Origin: an uncultured Ferrovum sp.
GTDB taxonomy: Bacteria; Pseudomonadota; Gammaproteobacteria; Burkholderiales; Ferrovaceae
Reading direction: 5' to 3'
NCBI GenBank assembly: GCA_903909215.1
Contig: CAIVUX010000024.1
Coordinates: 27,437 to 91,436 of the forward strand
Length of the DNA: 64,000 bases
Part shown: positions 18,797-30,424 of the stretch, piece after piece
How the letters are laid out: each line of letters opens with the position of its first letter
Numbering within the stretch: the stretch's first letter is position 1
Made by a program: the position numbers and the translations under genes
Notes under the pieces: generated by a model
Database searches by the model: none
Told to the model about the DNA's origin: nothing
What the model saw: the letters and a program-made list of their open reading frames with translations, nothing else

Positions 18797-18812
18797 AAAA
18801 ACTCCTAAAAAC

Positions 18813-18889
<77 letters not shown>

Positions 18890-18929
18890 AGCTATTGATT
18901 ATAGCGTTAAGTGCCTAACTGTTCCAGCC

Positions 18930-19313
18930 CTAGGGGGATAAGAGCTCGATAATGCCCTGCAATTTGCCCTTAAGGCCAACTGGAAGCGCGGGTGTGGGGT
19001 GTGTAATCTGCTCGGTCAGCTCTCGGATAGCGGCGCGCTCTTCTGGGGCTGAGAGAACATGTCGCGCCCCATTGATGGTGAAGCCACGGTCGTAGAGTAA
19101 GTCGCGGATGCGGCGAATTAATAGGACTTCGTGGGGTTGATAGTAACGGCGGTTGCCACGGCGTTTAACCGGCTTGAGCTGGGTGAATTCCTGTTCCCAA
19201 TAACGCAATACATGGGGTTTTACAGCACAGAGTTTTCCTACTTCACCAATGGTGAAATACCGCTTAGGCGGTATGGGTGGCAAAGCGCATTCAGCTAGAG
19301 CTGATATCTCCAC
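18930..19313 (-). CDS. MerR-family transcriptional regulator
   Basis: Small DNA-binding regulator of 127 residues: an N-terminal MerR winged helix (about 17-85, [22 protein letters not shown] and [20 protein letters not shown]) and a short C-terminal helix without effector-binding cysteines. Its start lies inside the end of ihfA (23-base overlap), an arrangement common in betaproteobacteria, so the two are translationally linked. Effector and targets are unknown. Confidence 0.9.
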   Translation of the reverse strand: MEISALAECALPPIPPKRYFTIGEVGKLCAVKPHVLRYWEQEFTQLKPVKRRGNRRYYQPHEVLLIRRIRDLLYDRGFTINGARHVLSAPEERAAIRELTEQITHPTPALPVGLKGKLQGIIELLSP

Positions 19314-19596
19314 TGCGGCTCTCTACCAAACTTTTAAGTTTTTGACTGGCATGAAAAGTCACCACTCGACGGGCGGAAATCGGTATTTCCTCACCGGTTT
19401 TTGGGTTTCGCCCTGGTCGCTGGGGTTTGGCGCGCAATTGAAAATTGCCAAAGCCCGACAGTTTTACGCTGTCGCCTAGCGCTAATGCAGTTCGTATTTC
19501 CTCAAAGAAAGTGTCCACCAAATCTTTGGCTTCACGTTTATTGAGACCGACTTTTTCAAACAAGAGGTCGGAGAGTTTGGCTTTGGTTAAAGTCAT
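19291..19596 (-). CDS. ihfA: Integration host factor subunit alpha
   Basis: DNA-bending nucleoid protein that pairs with IhfB. The 101-residue length is normal. The signatures are [16 protein letters not shown] at the N-terminus and the DNA-arm region [27 protein letters not shown] with the intercalating Pro. It is 10 bases downstream of pheT, the classical pheST-ihfA arrangement, and overlaps the MerR-type gene. Confidence 0.97.
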   Translation of the reverse strand: MTLTKAKLSDLLFEKVGLNKREAKDLVDTFFEEIRTALALGDSVKLSGFGNFQLRAKPQRPGRNPKTGEEIPISARRVVTFHASQKLKSLVESRSGDISSS

Positions 19597-19606
19597 TGAA
19601 ACCCCT

Positions 19607-21964
19607 TTATCGCAACTCGGCGTTGAACCGGGTTTTTAGAATTGTCAGCAGCACATTGATCGTAGATTCAATTTCTGAATCATTCAAAGTTTTTTCAGTA
19701 TCTTCTATAACTACACGAAATGCAACACTTTTTTTGCCTTGTGGCAGGTTGCTGCCACGGTATAAATCGAATAAGGTCAATTCTGAAACGCCGCCCACCT
19801 GCGCCTCTTTAAGGGCCGTTAGAAGCGTTGCGACGGGCAAGCTTTCATCCACCACCACGGCCAAATCCCGTCGAATGGGTTGGAAGCGGGAGGTTTCCTG
19901 ATAATGAGGCACGCTGGATTGCAAGAGGGGATCAAGATGCATCTCAAACAATTGTGGCGCCTGAACAAAACCATAATGCGCCACCAAAGCAGGGTGCAGT
20001 TCGCCCAACCAGCCCACCTTTTTTCCGGCCAGGGTGATTTCAGCCGAGCGGCCGGGGTGTAGTGCGGGATGAGGGGCGGCACTAAATTGCGCCGACACGC
20101 CCAACAACAAGGCTTCCACATCCGCCTTCATATCAAAGTAATCCGCACACACTGGGGTCTGACCCCATTGTTCGGCATGGCGAGTACCGGATATAAGACC
20201 GCCCAACATTTTGCGCTGCCCATAACCTTGCTCCTCTCGATAGAAGCAGCGGCCCAATTCAAAAATGCGAACGCGTTCTTGCTTGCGACTGAGGTTAAAC
20301 AAGAGGGTGTTGATCAACCCTACCGCTAAGGTGGAGCGCATAACGGATAATTCGCTGGAGATGGGGTTGAGCAATACCACGTCCGATGGTTGTGCGGAAA
20401 GCACTTTTTCACCGGCCTCATCGACGAAGCTATAAGTAATCACCTCCTGGTAATCGCGGTTTACCATGACTCGGGCAATATCAAACTCCGAGCGCCGGGA
20501 TTCGCCTACCGGCAGCAAAGACAGCGGCGCTATGGGAGGCGTGGCGGGGATGTTGTCGTAACCGTATAAACGGGCAATCTCTTCAATAAAATCGGCCTCA
20601 ATAGCCAAATCAAAACGATGGCTGGGCGCAATCACCTCAAAACCATGGGGCACGGCTTTGATGGTTAATTCTAAGCAGGTCAACAATTCCGCCATGCGAG
20701 CATCGGTTAACTCAATTCCCAGCACTCGGCGCACACGATCAGGGCGTACCAAAACCGCATCACGAGTGGGTAAGGTGCCACGCACTTCCACAATAGAGCC
20801 CGCCGTGCCCCCACAAATGTCCAGCAACAAAGAGGTGGCGCGTTCAAGCGCTTGTTCAGTACCGTTAAAATCCACGCCCCGCTCGAAGCGATGGGCAGAA
20901 TCAGAACTTAGGGTGTAGGCCCTGGCACGTCCGGCGATGGCCGCAGGTGTGAAAAAAGCGCTTTCTAGAAACACATTCTGCGTTTCATCATTCACCGCAG
21001 TGGAGTGCCCACCCATTACACCGGCTAAGGCAATGGCGCCGCTGTGGTCGGCGATGACCAATGTATGCTCGTCTAGGATTACGGATTGCTCATTTAGCAA
21101 CAATAAAGGTTCTTTGGCCAAAGCATGGCGCACGCAAATGGCGCCCTGCAGCCGCTCTTCGTCGAAAGCATGGAGCGGTTGACCCAATTCGAGCAACACA
21201 TAATTCGTCACATCCACCACCGCATTGCGCGGGCGCATGCCACTGCGCGTAAGCCGCTGCGCCATCCAATCCGGCGTTGGGGCTTTTGTATTGCTTAGTT
21301 TGAGCGAGCGCCCCAAGTAACGGGGACAGTCCAGCGGGCTATCTACCGTCACTGCGCGCGCGGTATTAAAGGACACCGTTGCAGGCACAATCACCAAGGG
21401 CTGTAAGGGGGACGCCGTGATGGCGGCCACTTCACGCGCCACACCGGTCACGCTTAAACAATCGGCACGGTTGGGGGTTAGCTTTAAGGTAAACAGTTGA
21501 TCATCTAGATTGAGATGATCTCGAATATTTGAACCCACAATGGCGTTACTGGTCAGTACCAACAAGCCTTCGCTGTCCGCAGTCAGGCCCAATTCCTTTT
21601 CAGAGCACATCATGCCAAAGGATTCCACGCCGCGTACTTTGGCGGCTTTAATTTCAAGTCCGCCAGGCAATTGGGCACCCACCACAGCGCACGGGGCTTT
21701 CATGCCCACCACCACGTTGCCGGCGCCACACACAATAGCCAGTGGAGCACCCTGCCCCACGTCCACGCTTAACAGTTTTAGGCGATCAGCCTGGGGATGT
21801 TTTTCTGCAGAGAGCACCTGCCCCACCACCACGCCGGTGAAGGGTGGTGCCACCGCTTCGCGCGCTTCCACCTCAAGGCCTGCCATGGTCAGCGCATGCG
21901 CCAGAGCATCAGAGCTCAGCGGGGGGTTTACTCGGCTGCGCAGCCAGGATTCAGAAAATTTCAT
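19607..21964 (-). CDS. pheT: Phenylalanyl-tRNA synthetase beta subunit, with an in-frame palindromic element
   Basis: Beta chain of the alpha2-beta2 enzyme that charges tRNA-Phe. The 785 residues have the N-terminal EMAP/OB tRNA-binding domain (about 40-150), B3/B4 editing domain (about 210-380), B5 (about 400-470), the catalytic-like core and the C-terminal FDX-ACB anticodon-binding domain (about 690-785). A complete 13-base palindromic unit at 20154-20166 is read in frame at about residues 600-604 as WGQTP, within the core between TRHAEQ and VCADYF. The frame is intact, so the enzyme is presumably active. It follows pheS by 5 bases. Confidence 0.97.
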   Translation of the reverse strand: MKFSESWLRSRVNPPLSSDALAHALTMAGLEVEAREAVAPPFTGVVVGQVLSAEKHPQADRLKLLSVDVGQGAPLAIVCGAGNVVVGMKAPCAVVGAQLPGGLEIKAAKVRGVESFGMMCSEKELGLTADSEGLLVLTSNAIVGSNIRDHLNLDDQLFTLKLTPNRADCLSVTGVAREVAAITASPLQPLVIVPATVSFNTARAVTVDSPLDCPRYLGRSLKLSNTKAPTPDWMAQRLTRSGMRPRNAVVDVTNYVLLELGQPLHAFDEERLQGAICVRHALAKEPLLLLNEQSVILDEHTLVIADHSGAIALAGVMGGHSTAVNDETQNVFLESAFFTPAAIAGRARAYTLSSDSAHRFERGVDFNGTEQALERATSLLLDICGGTAGSIVEVRGTLPTRDAVLVRPDRVRRVLGIELTDARMAELLTCLELTIKAVPHGFEVIAPSHRFDLAIEADFIEEIARLYGYDNIPATPPIAPLSLLPVGESRRSEFDIARVMVNRDYQEVITYSFVDEAGEKVLSAQPSDVVLLNPISSELSVMRSTLAVGLINTLLFNLSRKQERVRIFELGRCFYREEQGYGQRKMLGGLISGTRHAEQWGQTPVCADYFDMKADVEALLLGVSAQFSAAPHPALHPGRSAEITLAGKKVGWLGELHPALVAHYGFVQAPQLFEMHLDPLLQSSVPHYQETSRFQPIRRDLAVVVDESLPVATLLTALKEAQVGGVSELTLFDLYRGSNLPQGKKSVAFRVVIEDTEKTLNDSEIESTINVLLTILKTRFNAELR
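20154..20166. repeat. Single palindromic unit inside pheT
   Basis: GGGGTCTGACCCC, identical to the units found intergenically, lies wholly within pheT. It is read on the minus strand as TGG-GGT-CAG-ACC-CCA (WGQTP). No stop is created. Confidence 0.9.
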
Positions 21965-21969
21965 GGGGG

Positions 21970-23021
<1,052 letters not shown>

Positions 23022-23030
23022 ATTGTTGGG

Positions 23031-23390
23031 TCAAACAGCTAAAGAAGCGCGGGCTGAATCCACCATTTTAACAAACGCAGGTTTGTCAAAAACAGCAATA
23101 TCGGCCAACACCTTACGGTCCACCTGAATGTCAGCCTTCTTAAGACCGTTCATGAAGACGCTGTAGGTCATTCCGCACTGACGGGCTGCTGCATTAATGC
23201 GCGCAATCCACAGCACGCGGAAATCGCGCTTACGACGACGACGATCGCGGTAGGCGTATTGCCCCGCCTTCATCACCGCTTCTTTGGCTATACGATAAAC
23301 ATTCTTGCGACGGCCGCGGTAACCCTTGGCTTGTACAAGAATCTTTTTGTGACGGGCATGGGCCGTAACCCCGCGTTTAACTCTTGGCAT
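23031..23390 (-). CDS. rplT: 50S ribosomal protein L20
   Basis: rRNA-binding assembly protein of the large subunit, and in E. coli the translational repressor of the rpmI-rplT message. The 119-residue protein has the basic N-terminal extension ([31 protein letters not shown]) and the globular [19 protein letters not shown] region. It lies 12 bases after rpmI in the infC-rpmI-rplT cluster. Confidence 0.98.
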   Translation of the reverse strand: MPRVKRGVTAHARHKKILVQAKGYRGRRKNVYRIAKEAVMKAGQYAYRDRRRRKRDFRVLWIARINAAARQCGMTYSVFMNGLKKADIQVDRKVLADIAVFDKPAFVKMVDSARASLAV

Positions 23391-23402
23391 GGTCCGGTCT
23401 CC

Positions 23403-23600
23403 TTATGCGTAAGGCAACATGGCTTTAACAGAGGCCATATTGGTTGAGTGAATTTCGGTAGTCCCACGCAATTGACGCTTGTTCTTGGTGGTCTTCTTGG
23501 TGAGGATGTGGCGCTTAAACGCCATAGAGCGTTTTACACTGCCGCTGCCGCGCACTTTAAAGCGCTTGGCTGCTCCGCTCTTGGTCTTCATTTTGGGCAT
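23403..23600 (-). CDS. rpmI: 50S ribosomal protein L35
   Basis: Small basic ribosomal protein of 65 residues starting [20 protein letters not shown], with the [17 protein letters not shown] segment. An AAAGGAG ribosome site is 5 bases before the ATG. It precedes rplT and follows infC by 84 bases containing a nested stem-loop. Confidence 0.98.
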   Translation of the reverse strand: MPKMKTKSGAAKRFKVRGSGSVKRSMAFKRHILTKKTTKNKRQLRGTTEIHSTNMASVKAMLPYA

Positions 23601-23626
23601 GATTGCTCCTTTATTTTAAACCGCGT

Positions 23627-23661
23627 CGGGTGGTTGAAAAAGCTCAACACTTGTTTACCCG
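23627..23661 (-). promoter_or_regulatory. Candidate L20 autoregulatory leader structure upstream of rpmI
   Basis: In the infC-rpmI gap, nested complementary arms CGGGT/ACCCG (23627-23631 with 23657-23661) enclose GTTGA/TCAAC (23633-23637 with 23644-23648). In E. coli and Bacillus, L20 binds structured RNA at this place to repress rpmI-rplT. Position and pairing are seen; identity as an L20 site is a guess, because the stem is modest. Confidence 0.3.
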
Positions 23662-23684
23662 AACACGCCTTGTGGTACTGCGTG

Positions 23685-24287
23685 CTACTGAACTACGATG
23701 CTGCTGGGTGCTGCTGGTACATCAATCTTTTCAGCTTTGGGTTTGGCAGGCTTCACCTCTTTCACCAATTCTTTTTTCTTGGGCGCCAGCACCATCACCA
23801 TCTGACGTCCTTCCATCTTGGGGAACTGTTCCACCACACCATGGGGCAGTAAGTCCGCTTCAACGCGTTTTAGCAAGTTGTAACCCAACTCTTGGTGGGT
23901 CATTTCTCGGCCTCTAAAACGCAGGGTGACTTTGGTTTTGTCACCCTCTTCTAAAAACTTAATCAGATTGCGGACTTTGATGGCGTAATCGCCTTCATCG
24001 GTACCCGGGCGGAATTTTATTTCCTTAACCTGAATCTGCTTCTGCTTAACCTTGGCTTCGTGTTGTCGCTTGCTCTCGCGGTATTTAAACTTACCAAAAT
24101 CCATTAGGCGGCATACCGGTGGCTCGGCCATGGGCGCGATTTCTACCAAATCAATCTGCGCTTCTTCTGCCAGGCGCAAGGCCTCGGGTAGTTTGACGAT
24201 GCCTAAAGGCTCGCCTTCAATTCCCACCAAACGTATTTCTGGTGCATTAATTTCACCGTTAATCCGAACTTCTTTCGACTGAGCGAT
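23685..24287 (-). CDS. infC: Translation initiation factor IF-3, ATC start codon
   Basis: IF3 binds the 30S subunit and proofreads start-codon selection. The longest ATG/GTG/TTG frame begins at a TTG at 24230 and would cut off the conserved N-terminus. Extending in frame to ATC at 24287-24285 gives 200 residues beginning (fM)[21 protein letters not shown], which fits the family. A GGAGG ribosome site sits 8 bases before ATC. Non-canonical infC starts (AUU in E. coli) let IF3 repress its own translation, so the same feedback is expected. It lies between thrS and rpmI as usual. The C-terminal domain with [11 protein letters not shown] is intact. Confidence 0.95.
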   Translation of the reverse strand: MAQSKEVRINGEINAPEIRLVGIEGEPLGIVKLPEALRLAEEAQIDLVEIAPMAEPPVCRLMDFGKFKYRESKRQHEAKVKQKQIQVKEIKFRPGTDEGDYAIKVRNLIKFLEEGDKTKVTLRFRGREMTHQELGYNLLKRVEADLLPHGVVEQFPKMEGRQMVMVLAPKKKELVKEVKPAKPKAEKIDVPAAPSSIVVQ

Positions 24288-24368
24288 AGCAACAACCTCC
24301 GTAACATTAAAAAAATAAGATGAACGCCCACTGCACCCTTAAGGGCGCCAGGCTTCATCTCGTCGCCG

Positions 24369-26288
24369 TTATTCTGTAATGCCCGAACGGGCATTACATT
24401 CAGCATTGAGGCGGGCTATAAACGCTTCTGGGGACATTTGCCCCAGGTCCTCGCCGCTGCGACTTCTGACTGCCACTGTAGCCGTCACTGCTTCCTTATC
24501 ACCAATAATGAGCTGATAAGGCAACTTTTGAAGACTATGTTCTCGTATTTTATAGGTTATTTTCTCGTTTCGCAAGTCAGACTGCACCCGGAAGCCTTGA
24601 TCTTTCAGGGTTTTTGTCACAGAAACCACAGTTTTGGCCTGGGCATCGGAGATATTCATCACCACCACTTGCACCGGAGACAGCCAAAGAGGCAGTGCTC
24701 CGGCGTAATGTTCGATCAAAATACCAATAAAGCGCTCTAAAGAGCCCAAAATGGCCCGATGCAGCATCACCGGCACTTGTCGACTGTTGTCTTCGGCCAC
24801 ATAACCGGCCTCCAGGCGACCTGGCATAGAAAAATCCGCCTGAATAGTGCCGCATTGCCAGGTTCGGCCAATGCTGTCACGCAGGTGAAATTCAATCTTG
24901 GGGCCGTAAAAGGCTCCTTCCCCAGGCAATACCTCAAAGGGGACACCGCTCTTCTCAAGGGCTAAGCGCAGCGCGCCCTCTGATTTGTCCCAAATGTCGT
25001 CCGATCCCACCCGTTGCTCAGGGCGCGTGGCAAATTTGTACAAAATATCCGTAAAGCCAAAATCGGCATACACCTCGCGCAGCAAGGTAATAAAGTCGGC
25101 CACCTCAGACTGAATTTGGTCTTCGGTGCAAAACACGTGGCCATCGTCTTGGGTAAAAGCACGCACCCGCATCACACCATGCAAGGCACCGGAGGGTTCA
25201 TTGCGATGACAAGAACCAAATTCGCCATAACGCACGGGCAACTCACGGTAGCTGCGAATGCCTTGGTTAAAAATCTGCACATGCCCAGGGCAGTTCATGG
25301 GCTTAATGGCAAAGTCGCGCGACTCGGACTCGGTGGTGAACATGTTCTTTGAGAAGTTGGCCCAGTGACCTGATTTTTCCCAAAGAGCGCGGTCTAAAAT
25401 TTGTGGGCAGCGCACTTCTTGATAACCACTTTGGCGATACACTTGGCGCATGTATTGTTCAATCACCTGCCACAAAGCCCAACCCTTGGGATGCCAAAAA
25501 ATCATTCCCGGCGCTTCATCTTGCAAGTGAAATAAATCCAGTTGCTTGGCCAGTCGGCGGTGATCGCGTTTTTCTGCTTCTTCCAGGCGCGTCAGATACG
25601 CCTCTTGGTCTTCTTTCTTCGCCCAAGCGGTGCCGTATACGCGCGTGAGCATTTCATTATTCGAGTTGCCACGCCAATAGGCGCCAGCCACACGCATTAA
25701 CTTAAATACTTTAAGTTTCGCGGTACTTGGTACATGAGGGCCGCGGCATAAATCCACAAAGTTGTCTTGGCGGTACAAAGAAATATCTTGCTCCGATGGA
25801 ATGCTGGCAATAATTTCAGCCTTGTACGCTTCGCCAATGCCTTTAAAATATTCCACCGCCGCATCACGCGCCATCACTTCTCGCTTAACAGGCAAATCGC
25901 GCTTGGCAATTTCCGTCATGCGTTTTTCAATAACGGTTAAATCATCTGGCGTAAAGGCGCGTTTATAGGCGAAGTCGTAATAGAAGCCGTCTTCAATGAC
26001 AGGACCGATGGTGACTTGCGCGTCGGGGAATAATTCTTTCACGGCATGGGCCAATAAATGCGCGCTGGAATGGCGCAAAATGTCCACGCCTTCTGGGTCA
26101 CGCTCAGTGACAATAGCCACTTCCGCATTTTCCGTGACGGTTGTGGAGGTATCCACCAACACGCCATTAATCTTGCCTGCCAAGGCTGCGCGGGCCAAGC
26201 CTGCGCCAATGCTGGCGGCAATGTCACCCACCGTTAATGGGGCGGGAAACGAACGCTCTGAACCATCGGGCAGTCGGATTGTAATCAC
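24369..26288 (-). CDS. thrS: Threonyl-tRNA synthetase
   Basis: Class II synthetase charging tRNA-Thr. The 639 residues comprise a TGS domain (1-62), the second additional/editing domain with [16 protein letters not shown] and DGFYYDF, the catalytic core with [10 protein letters not shown] and the [18 protein letters not shown] motif 3, and an anticodon-binding domain (about 540-639). The start is GTG with no clear ribosome site; only 22 bases separate it from the 3' end of tRNA-Val. It heads the thrS-infC-rpmI-rplT-pheST-ihfA cluster. Confidence 0.97.
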   Translation of the reverse strand: MITIRLPDGSERSFPAPLTVGDIAASIGAGLARAALAGKINGVLVDTSTTVTENAEVAIVTERDPEGVDILRHSSAHLLAHAVKELFPDAQVTIGPVIEDGFYYDFAYKRAFTPDDLTVIEKRMTEIAKRDLPVKREVMARDAAVEYFKGIGEAYKAEIIASIPSEQDISLYRQDNFVDLCRGPHVPSTAKLKVFKLMRVAGAYWRGNSNNEMLTRVYGTAWAKKEDQEAYLTRLEEAEKRDHRRLAKQLDLFHLQDEAPGMIFWHPKGWALWQVIEQYMRQVYRQSGYQEVRCPQILDRALWEKSGHWANFSKNMFTTESESRDFAIKPMNCPGHVQIFNQGIRSYRELPVRYGEFGSCHRNEPSGALHGVMRVRAFTQDDGHVFCTEDQIQSEVADFITLLREVYADFGFTDILYKFATRPEQRVGSDDIWDKSEGALRLALEKSGVPFEVLPGEGAFYGPKIEFHLRDSIGRTWQCGTIQADFSMPGRLEAGYVAEDNSRQVPVMLHRAILGSLERFIGILIEHYAGALPLWLSPVQVVVMNISDAQAKTVVSVTKTLKDQGFRVQSDLRNEKITYKIREHSLQKLPYQLIIGDKEAVTATVAVRSRSGEDLGQMSPEAFIARLNAECNARSGITE

Positions 26289-26310
26289 GGAATTTTGTTG
26301 ACTCTAATGT

Positions 26311-26387
26311 TGGTAGGCGCGATTGGACTCGAACCAACGACCCCCACCATGTCAAGGTGGTGCTCTAACCAGCTGAGCTACGCGCCT
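26311..26387 (-). tRNA. tRNA-Val (GAC anticodon)
   Basis: 77 bases on the minus strand. Acceptor arms AGGCGCG and CGCGCCT, discriminator A, CCA encoded. The anticodon stem CCACC/GGTGG encloses TTGACAT, giving anticodon GAC (GTC and GTT codons). Its 3' end is 22 bases before the thrS start, so it may be processed from the same transcript. Confidence 0.97.
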
Positions 26388-26411
26388 GCTAAAAACAGTC
26401 AATTCTAATGG

Positions 26412-28664
26412 CTATTCAGTCCTAACGCAATCCACGTAAAAACGCGTGGATCCATTAACACCCATTTTAGACAGGCCATGAATATCAGTTTCAAAGCCTG
26501 GAAACTGCTCGTTAAAGGAGCGGGCAAACTTGAGATAACGCACAATGGTGGCATTAAAACGCTCACCCGGGATAAGCAGAGGAATACCCGGTGGGTAGGG
26601 GGTTAACAATACCGCTGTGGTACGCCCTTCCAGATCATCAATCTCCACACGCTCCACTTCGCGATGCGCCATGCGCGCAAAGGCATCGGCAGGCTTCATG
26701 GCCGGCACCATATCCGACAAATACATTTCGGTGGTGAGGCGCGCCACATCGTTGGCACGGTACACCTCGTGAATTTTCTCGCACAGTTGCTTCAAGCTCC
26801 AGTTTTCATAGCGCGGATGCTTGGCCGAGAACTCGGGCAAAACGCGCCAGAGCGGTAAGTTTTTATCGTAATGGTCCTTGAACTGCTGCAACTCCGTGAC
26901 CAAGGTATTCCAACGACCCTTGGTAATCCCGATGGTAAACATGATGAAGAAAGAATAGAGACCCGTTTTCTCTACCACCACACCATGTTCGGCCAAATAC
27001 TTGGTGACCACTGCAGCGGGAATGCCCATGTCATGAAAATCGCCATCCACGGCTAGGCCCGGGGTAATCACCGTGGCCTTGATGGGGTCCAGCATATTAA
27101 AGCCGGGAGCCAAATCCCCAAAACCATGCCAATGCTCATTGGGTTTCAGCATCCAATCTTCGCGACTGCCGATGCCCTCTTCTGCCAAATACTCAGGGCC
27201 CCATACTTTAAACCACCAATCATCACCCCATTCGGCGTCCACCTTGCGCATGGCACGACGAAAATCCAGGGCTTCATTAATGGATTCTTCCACCAAGGCA
27301 GTACCCCCCGGGGCCTCCATCATGGCGGCCGCCACATCGCAGGATGCGATAATGGAGTATTGCGGGCTGGTGGAGGTATGCATCAAATACGCTTCATTAA
27401 AGCAATCGCGGTCCAGCTTACGGGTCTTGCTGTCTTGAATTAAAATTTGCGACGCTTGGCTTAAACCGGCTAATAATTTATGGGTGGATTGTGTGGACAT
27501 CACCATGGATTTCTCGCACGGCTCGCGATCGCGGCCAATGGCGTGCATGTCCTTGTAAAAATCATTGAAGGTGGCATGGGGCAACCACGCTTCATCGAAA
27601 TGCAGCGTGTCCACCTCGCCATCCAAAAGACCTTTGATGGTTTCTACATTATAGATAATGCCATCATAAGTACTTTGCGTAATGGTCAGCACGCGCGGAG
27701 GCTCTTTGCTGGTGCAGGCAAACGGATTGGCGGCAATTTTACGGCGAATGGTTTCGGGTTGAAACTCGCTTAATGGAATGGGGCCAATAATGCCGAAATG
27801 GTTGCGCGTGGGCATCATAAATACCGGAATGGCGCCGGTCATAATAATGGCGTGCAGCACCGACTTATGACAGTTGCGATCCACTATCACCACATCCCCC
27901 GGGGCTACGGTGGAATGCCAGACAATCTTATTCGACGTAGACGTGCCGTTGGTGACAAAAAACAAATGGTCCGCATTAAAAATACGCGCCGCATTGCGCT
28001 CGGAGGCTGCGATGGGGCCGGTATGATCCAGCAGTTGCCCCAGCTCATCCACCGCATTGCACACATCAGCACGCAACATGTTTTCACCAAAGAACTGATG
28101 AAACATTTGCCCCACCGGGCTTTTTAAAAACGCCACCCCCCCGGAGTGACCCGGACAATGCCAGGAGTACGAACCATCGGAGGCGTAATGGGTCAGTGCG
28201 CGGAAAAACGGCGGCGCCAATGAATCCAAATACACCCGTGCTTCACGGGCAATATGGCGCGCCACAAATTCAGGGGTGTCTTCAAACATATGAATGAAAC
28301 CATGCAACTCTTTTAACACATCATTGGGAATGTGACGTGAGGTGCGCGTTTCACCATACAGAAAAATAGGGATGTCCGAATTACGCCAGCGGATTTCTTG
28401 CACAAAGGCGCGCAGGTGGATCAGCGCCGATTCCATTTCTTCAGGGGAGCCCGCGCCAAATTCTTCGTCATCAATAGAGAGAATAAAACAGGAGGCGCGG
28501 CTTTGTTGCTGAGCGAAGGAGGTCATATCGCCAAAGCTTGTTACCCCCAACACTTCCAGCCCCTCTTTTTCCAAGGCCTCGGCCAGAGCGCGTACACCCA
28601 ACCCACTGGTGTTCTCTGAGCGAAAATCTTCGTCAATAATGACCACTGGAAAACGGAATTTCAT
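26412..28664 (-). CDS. Basic amino acid decarboxylase (arginine/lysine/ornithine type)
   Basis: PLP-dependent fold-type I decarboxylase of the Orn/Lys/Arg group III family, 750 residues. It has the N-terminal wing domain (1-130, FPVVIIDEDFRSENTSGLGV), the PLP-binding core with lysine in STQSTHKLLAGLSQAS (about residue 390), and the C-terminal domain (about 580-750) with VLLTPYPPGIPLLIPGERF. The family removes CO2 from arginine, lysine or ornithine for acid resistance or polyamine synthesis; which one cannot be decided by eye. ATG 28664 is preferred over upstream TTG 28679 because AGGAG precedes it by 7 bases. No antiporter is adjacent. Confidence 0.9.
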   Translation of the reverse strand: MKFRFPVVIIDEDFRSENTSGLGVRALAEALEKEGLEVLGVTSFGDMTSFAQQQSRASCFILSIDDEEFGAGSPEEMESALIHLRAFVQEIRWRNSDIPIFLYGETRTSRHIPNDVLKELHGFIHMFEDTPEFVARHIAREARVYLDSLAPPFFRALTHYASDGSYSWHCPGHSGGVAFLKSPVGQMFHQFFGENMLRADVCNAVDELGQLLDHTGPIAASERNAARIFNADHLFFVTNGTSTSNKIVWHSTVAPGDVVIVDRNCHKSVLHAIIMTGAIPVFMMPTRNHFGIIGPIPLSEFQPETIRRKIAANPFACTSKEPPRVLTITQSTYDGIIYNVETIKGLLDGEVDTLHFDEAWLPHATFNDFYKDMHAIGRDREPCEKSMVMSTQSTHKLLAGLSQASQILIQDSKTRKLDRDCFNEAYLMHTSTSPQYSIIASCDVAAAMMEAPGGTALVEESINEALDFRRAMRKVDAEWGDDWWFKVWGPEYLAEEGIGSREDWMLKPNEHWHGFGDLAPGFNMLDPIKATVITPGLAVDGDFHDMGIPAAVVTKYLAEHGVVVEKTGLYSFFIMFTIGITKGRWNTLVTELQQFKDHYDKNLPLWRVLPEFSAKHPRYENWSLKQLCEKIHEVYRANDVARLTTEMYLSDMVPAMKPADAFARMAHREVERVEIDDLEGRTTAVLLTPYPPGIPLLIPGERFNATIVRYLKFARSFNEQFPGFETDIHGLSKMGVNGSTRFYVDCVRTE

Positions 28665-28711
28665 GGCAACTCCTGGCAAACTGAAGGGCGGATTATAGAC
28701 CTCTTAGGTGT

Positions 28712-30346
28712 TTAGGGGTCAGTTTTTAAAGCTTGGGTTAAATGATGCTGCCAAGCCTCCCGCAAAGTGGTTTTTTGCAACTTGCCGGTGGCGGTATGGG
28801 GCAGGCTGTCTTGAAACAAGATGTCGTCGGGCAACCACCATTTGGCCACCCGGGTGGCCAAATGCTCCCGCAATATCTCAGCGCTTACCTGGGCCCCGGG
28901 TTTCAAGACCACCAATAATAATGGACGCTCGCCCCATTGGGGATGAAGCGCTGCCACCACAGCGGCTTCCAGCACGTCCGGGTGACTGCCTGCGGCTTGC
29001 TCCAAGGCCATGGAGCTGATCCACTCTCCTCCACTTTTAATCATGTCCTTGGCCCGGTCGGTAATTTGCATAAAGCCTTGTGGATCGATGAGCGCCACAT
29101 CCCCCGTGGGAAACCAGCCGTCCACCAGCGGACTTTCGCTTTCACGGTAATAACTGCTGCACACCCAAGGGCCTTTTACCTGCAAATGCCCAAAGGTCTG
29201 CCCATCGTGGGGGAGTGGCGCGCCCACCTCGTCCACAATGCGCATCTCAATCCCAAATAAGGGTCGCCCGGAACGGTTTAGGTGCAGTAGGCGATCTTCA
29301 CCCGTCAGCTCGGCCTGCGCCGCTTTGGGCTGATTGATGGCGGCCACTGGGCTGGTTTCGGTCATGCCCCAACCGGGCAATACCCGCACATTTTGCTCGG
29401 TTTCAAAATAGCGAGTGATGTGGGGTGGGCAGGCCGCCCCACCCACGCCCAAGCGCTGCAAATGCTTTAAACGCAGCCCATGGGTTTGCAAGTACAGCAT
29501 CAGGCTATGCCACACCGTGGGCACCCCCGCCGTCACAGTAACCCCCTCCGCATCCATTAGGCGGGTTAGGCTGTCGCCATCCAAATGGGGGCCGGGCAGC
29601 ACCAATTTAGCCCCCACCAGGGCCGCCGCATAGGGCAACCCCCAAGCGTTGGCATGGAACAGCGGCACCACCGGCAGCACCGAGTCTGTGGCCGATAATC
29701 CCAGTGTATCCGGCAAGGCCACGGCCCAGGCATGCAATACCGTAGAACGATGGCTGTACAGCACGCCCTTGGGCTGACCGGTGGTGCCCGAGGTATAACA
29801 GAGCGCCGCCGCCGTTTCCTCATCCATCTGGGGCCATTTGAAGTCACCGGATTGGGATGCCAACAGCGCCTCATACTGGAGGAGCGGCCGTGAGAAGGCG
29901 AGCCATGGCGCAGCGCTTTCATCCATCACAATAATGTGCGCCACGCTCCCCAATACCGGCTTCAAGGCTTCTACCAAAGGCAGGAACAAGGCGTCCACAA
30001 ACAGCACGCTGTCCTCAGCATGTTGGATAATGCCGGCGATTTGTTCCGGGAAAAGCCGTGGGTTAATGGTGTGGCAAATGGCCCCCATTCCAGAAATAGC
30101 GTAATAGGCTTCTAAATGCTGACAATGGTTCCAACCCAGAGTGGCCACTCGGTCACCGGCACCCACCCCCAATTCCATAAGCGCTTGAGCCAGCTGTTTG
30201 GAGCGTCGATGGGTGTTGCGCCAACTGGAACGCGTCATGGCGCGCTGGGCGCTGCAAGAGACCACTTCGGTATCACCGTGATACTGGTCTGCATGTTCAA
30301 TTAAGGATGAAATCAACAACGGGCGGTGCATCATGAGGCCAAACAT
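28712..30346 (-). CDS. Medium-chain fatty acid-CoA ligase (AlkK-like)
   Basis: AMP-forming acyl-CoA synthetase, 544 residues, activating a medium- or long-chain fatty acid with ATP and CoA. The ATP loop [18 protein letters not shown] (about 185-202), the GWGMTE motif, the [15 protein letters not shown] hinge and the C-terminal catalytic lysine region ([13 protein letters not shown]) are all present. It begins [19 protein letters not shown], as in AlkK-like proteins. AGGAG precedes the ATG. Its last codons, ACT-GAC-CCC-TAA, come from a truncated palindromic unit (28715-28722). It diverges from moaA. Confidence 0.92.
   Translation of the reverse strand: MFGLMMHRPLLISSLIEHADQYHGDTEVVSCSAQRAMTRSSWRNTHRRSKQLAQALMELGVGAGDRVATLGWNHCQHLEAYYAISGMGAICHTINPRLFPEQIAGIIQHAEDSVLFVDALFLPLVEALKPVLGSVAHIIVMDESAAPWLAFSRPLLQYEALLASQSGDFKWPQMDEETAAALCYTSGTTGQPKGVLYSHRSTVLHAWAVALPDTLGLSATDSVLPVVPLFHANAWGLPYAAALVGAKLVLPGPHLDGDSLTRLMDAEGVTVTAGVPTVWHSLMLYLQTHGLRLKHLQRLGVGGAACPPHITRYFETEQNVRVLPGWGMTETSPVAAINQPKAAQAELTGEDRLLHLNRSGRPLFGIEMRIVDEVGAPLPHDGQTFGHLQVKGPWVCSSYYRESESPLVDGWFPTGDVALIDPQGFMQITDRAKDMIKSGGEWISSMALEQAAGSHPDVLEAAVVAALHPQWGERPLLLVVLKPGAQVSAEILREHLATRVAKWWLPDDILFQDSLPHTATGKLQKTTLREAWQHHLTQALKTDP
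28715..28722. repeat. Truncated palindromic unit at the acyl-CoA ligase stop
   Basis: GGGGTCAG, the first 8 bases of the 13-base unit, followed by TTTTT. On the minus strand it supplies the terminal Asp-Pro codons of the acyl-CoA ligase just before TAA. With only 8 matching bases this could be chance; the link is inferred from the other gene-end copies. Confidence 0.4.
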
Positions 30347-30403
30347 GGACGTCTCCTGCTATTTTTCACCGATGCTACCGCAAACAGCGACGCGCAGGGA
30401 GGC

Positions 30404-30409
30404 TATAAT
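30404..30409 (+). promoter_or_regulatory. Candidate -10 box of the moaA polycistron
   Basis: A perfect TATAAT ends 15 bases before the moaA ATG. Transcription would start near 30416, leaving a leader of only about 9 bases with no Shine-Dalgarno. No convincing -35 is seen at 17 bases (CAAACA). Confidence 0.45.
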
Positions 30410-30424
30410 GAGTCCATAACCACC

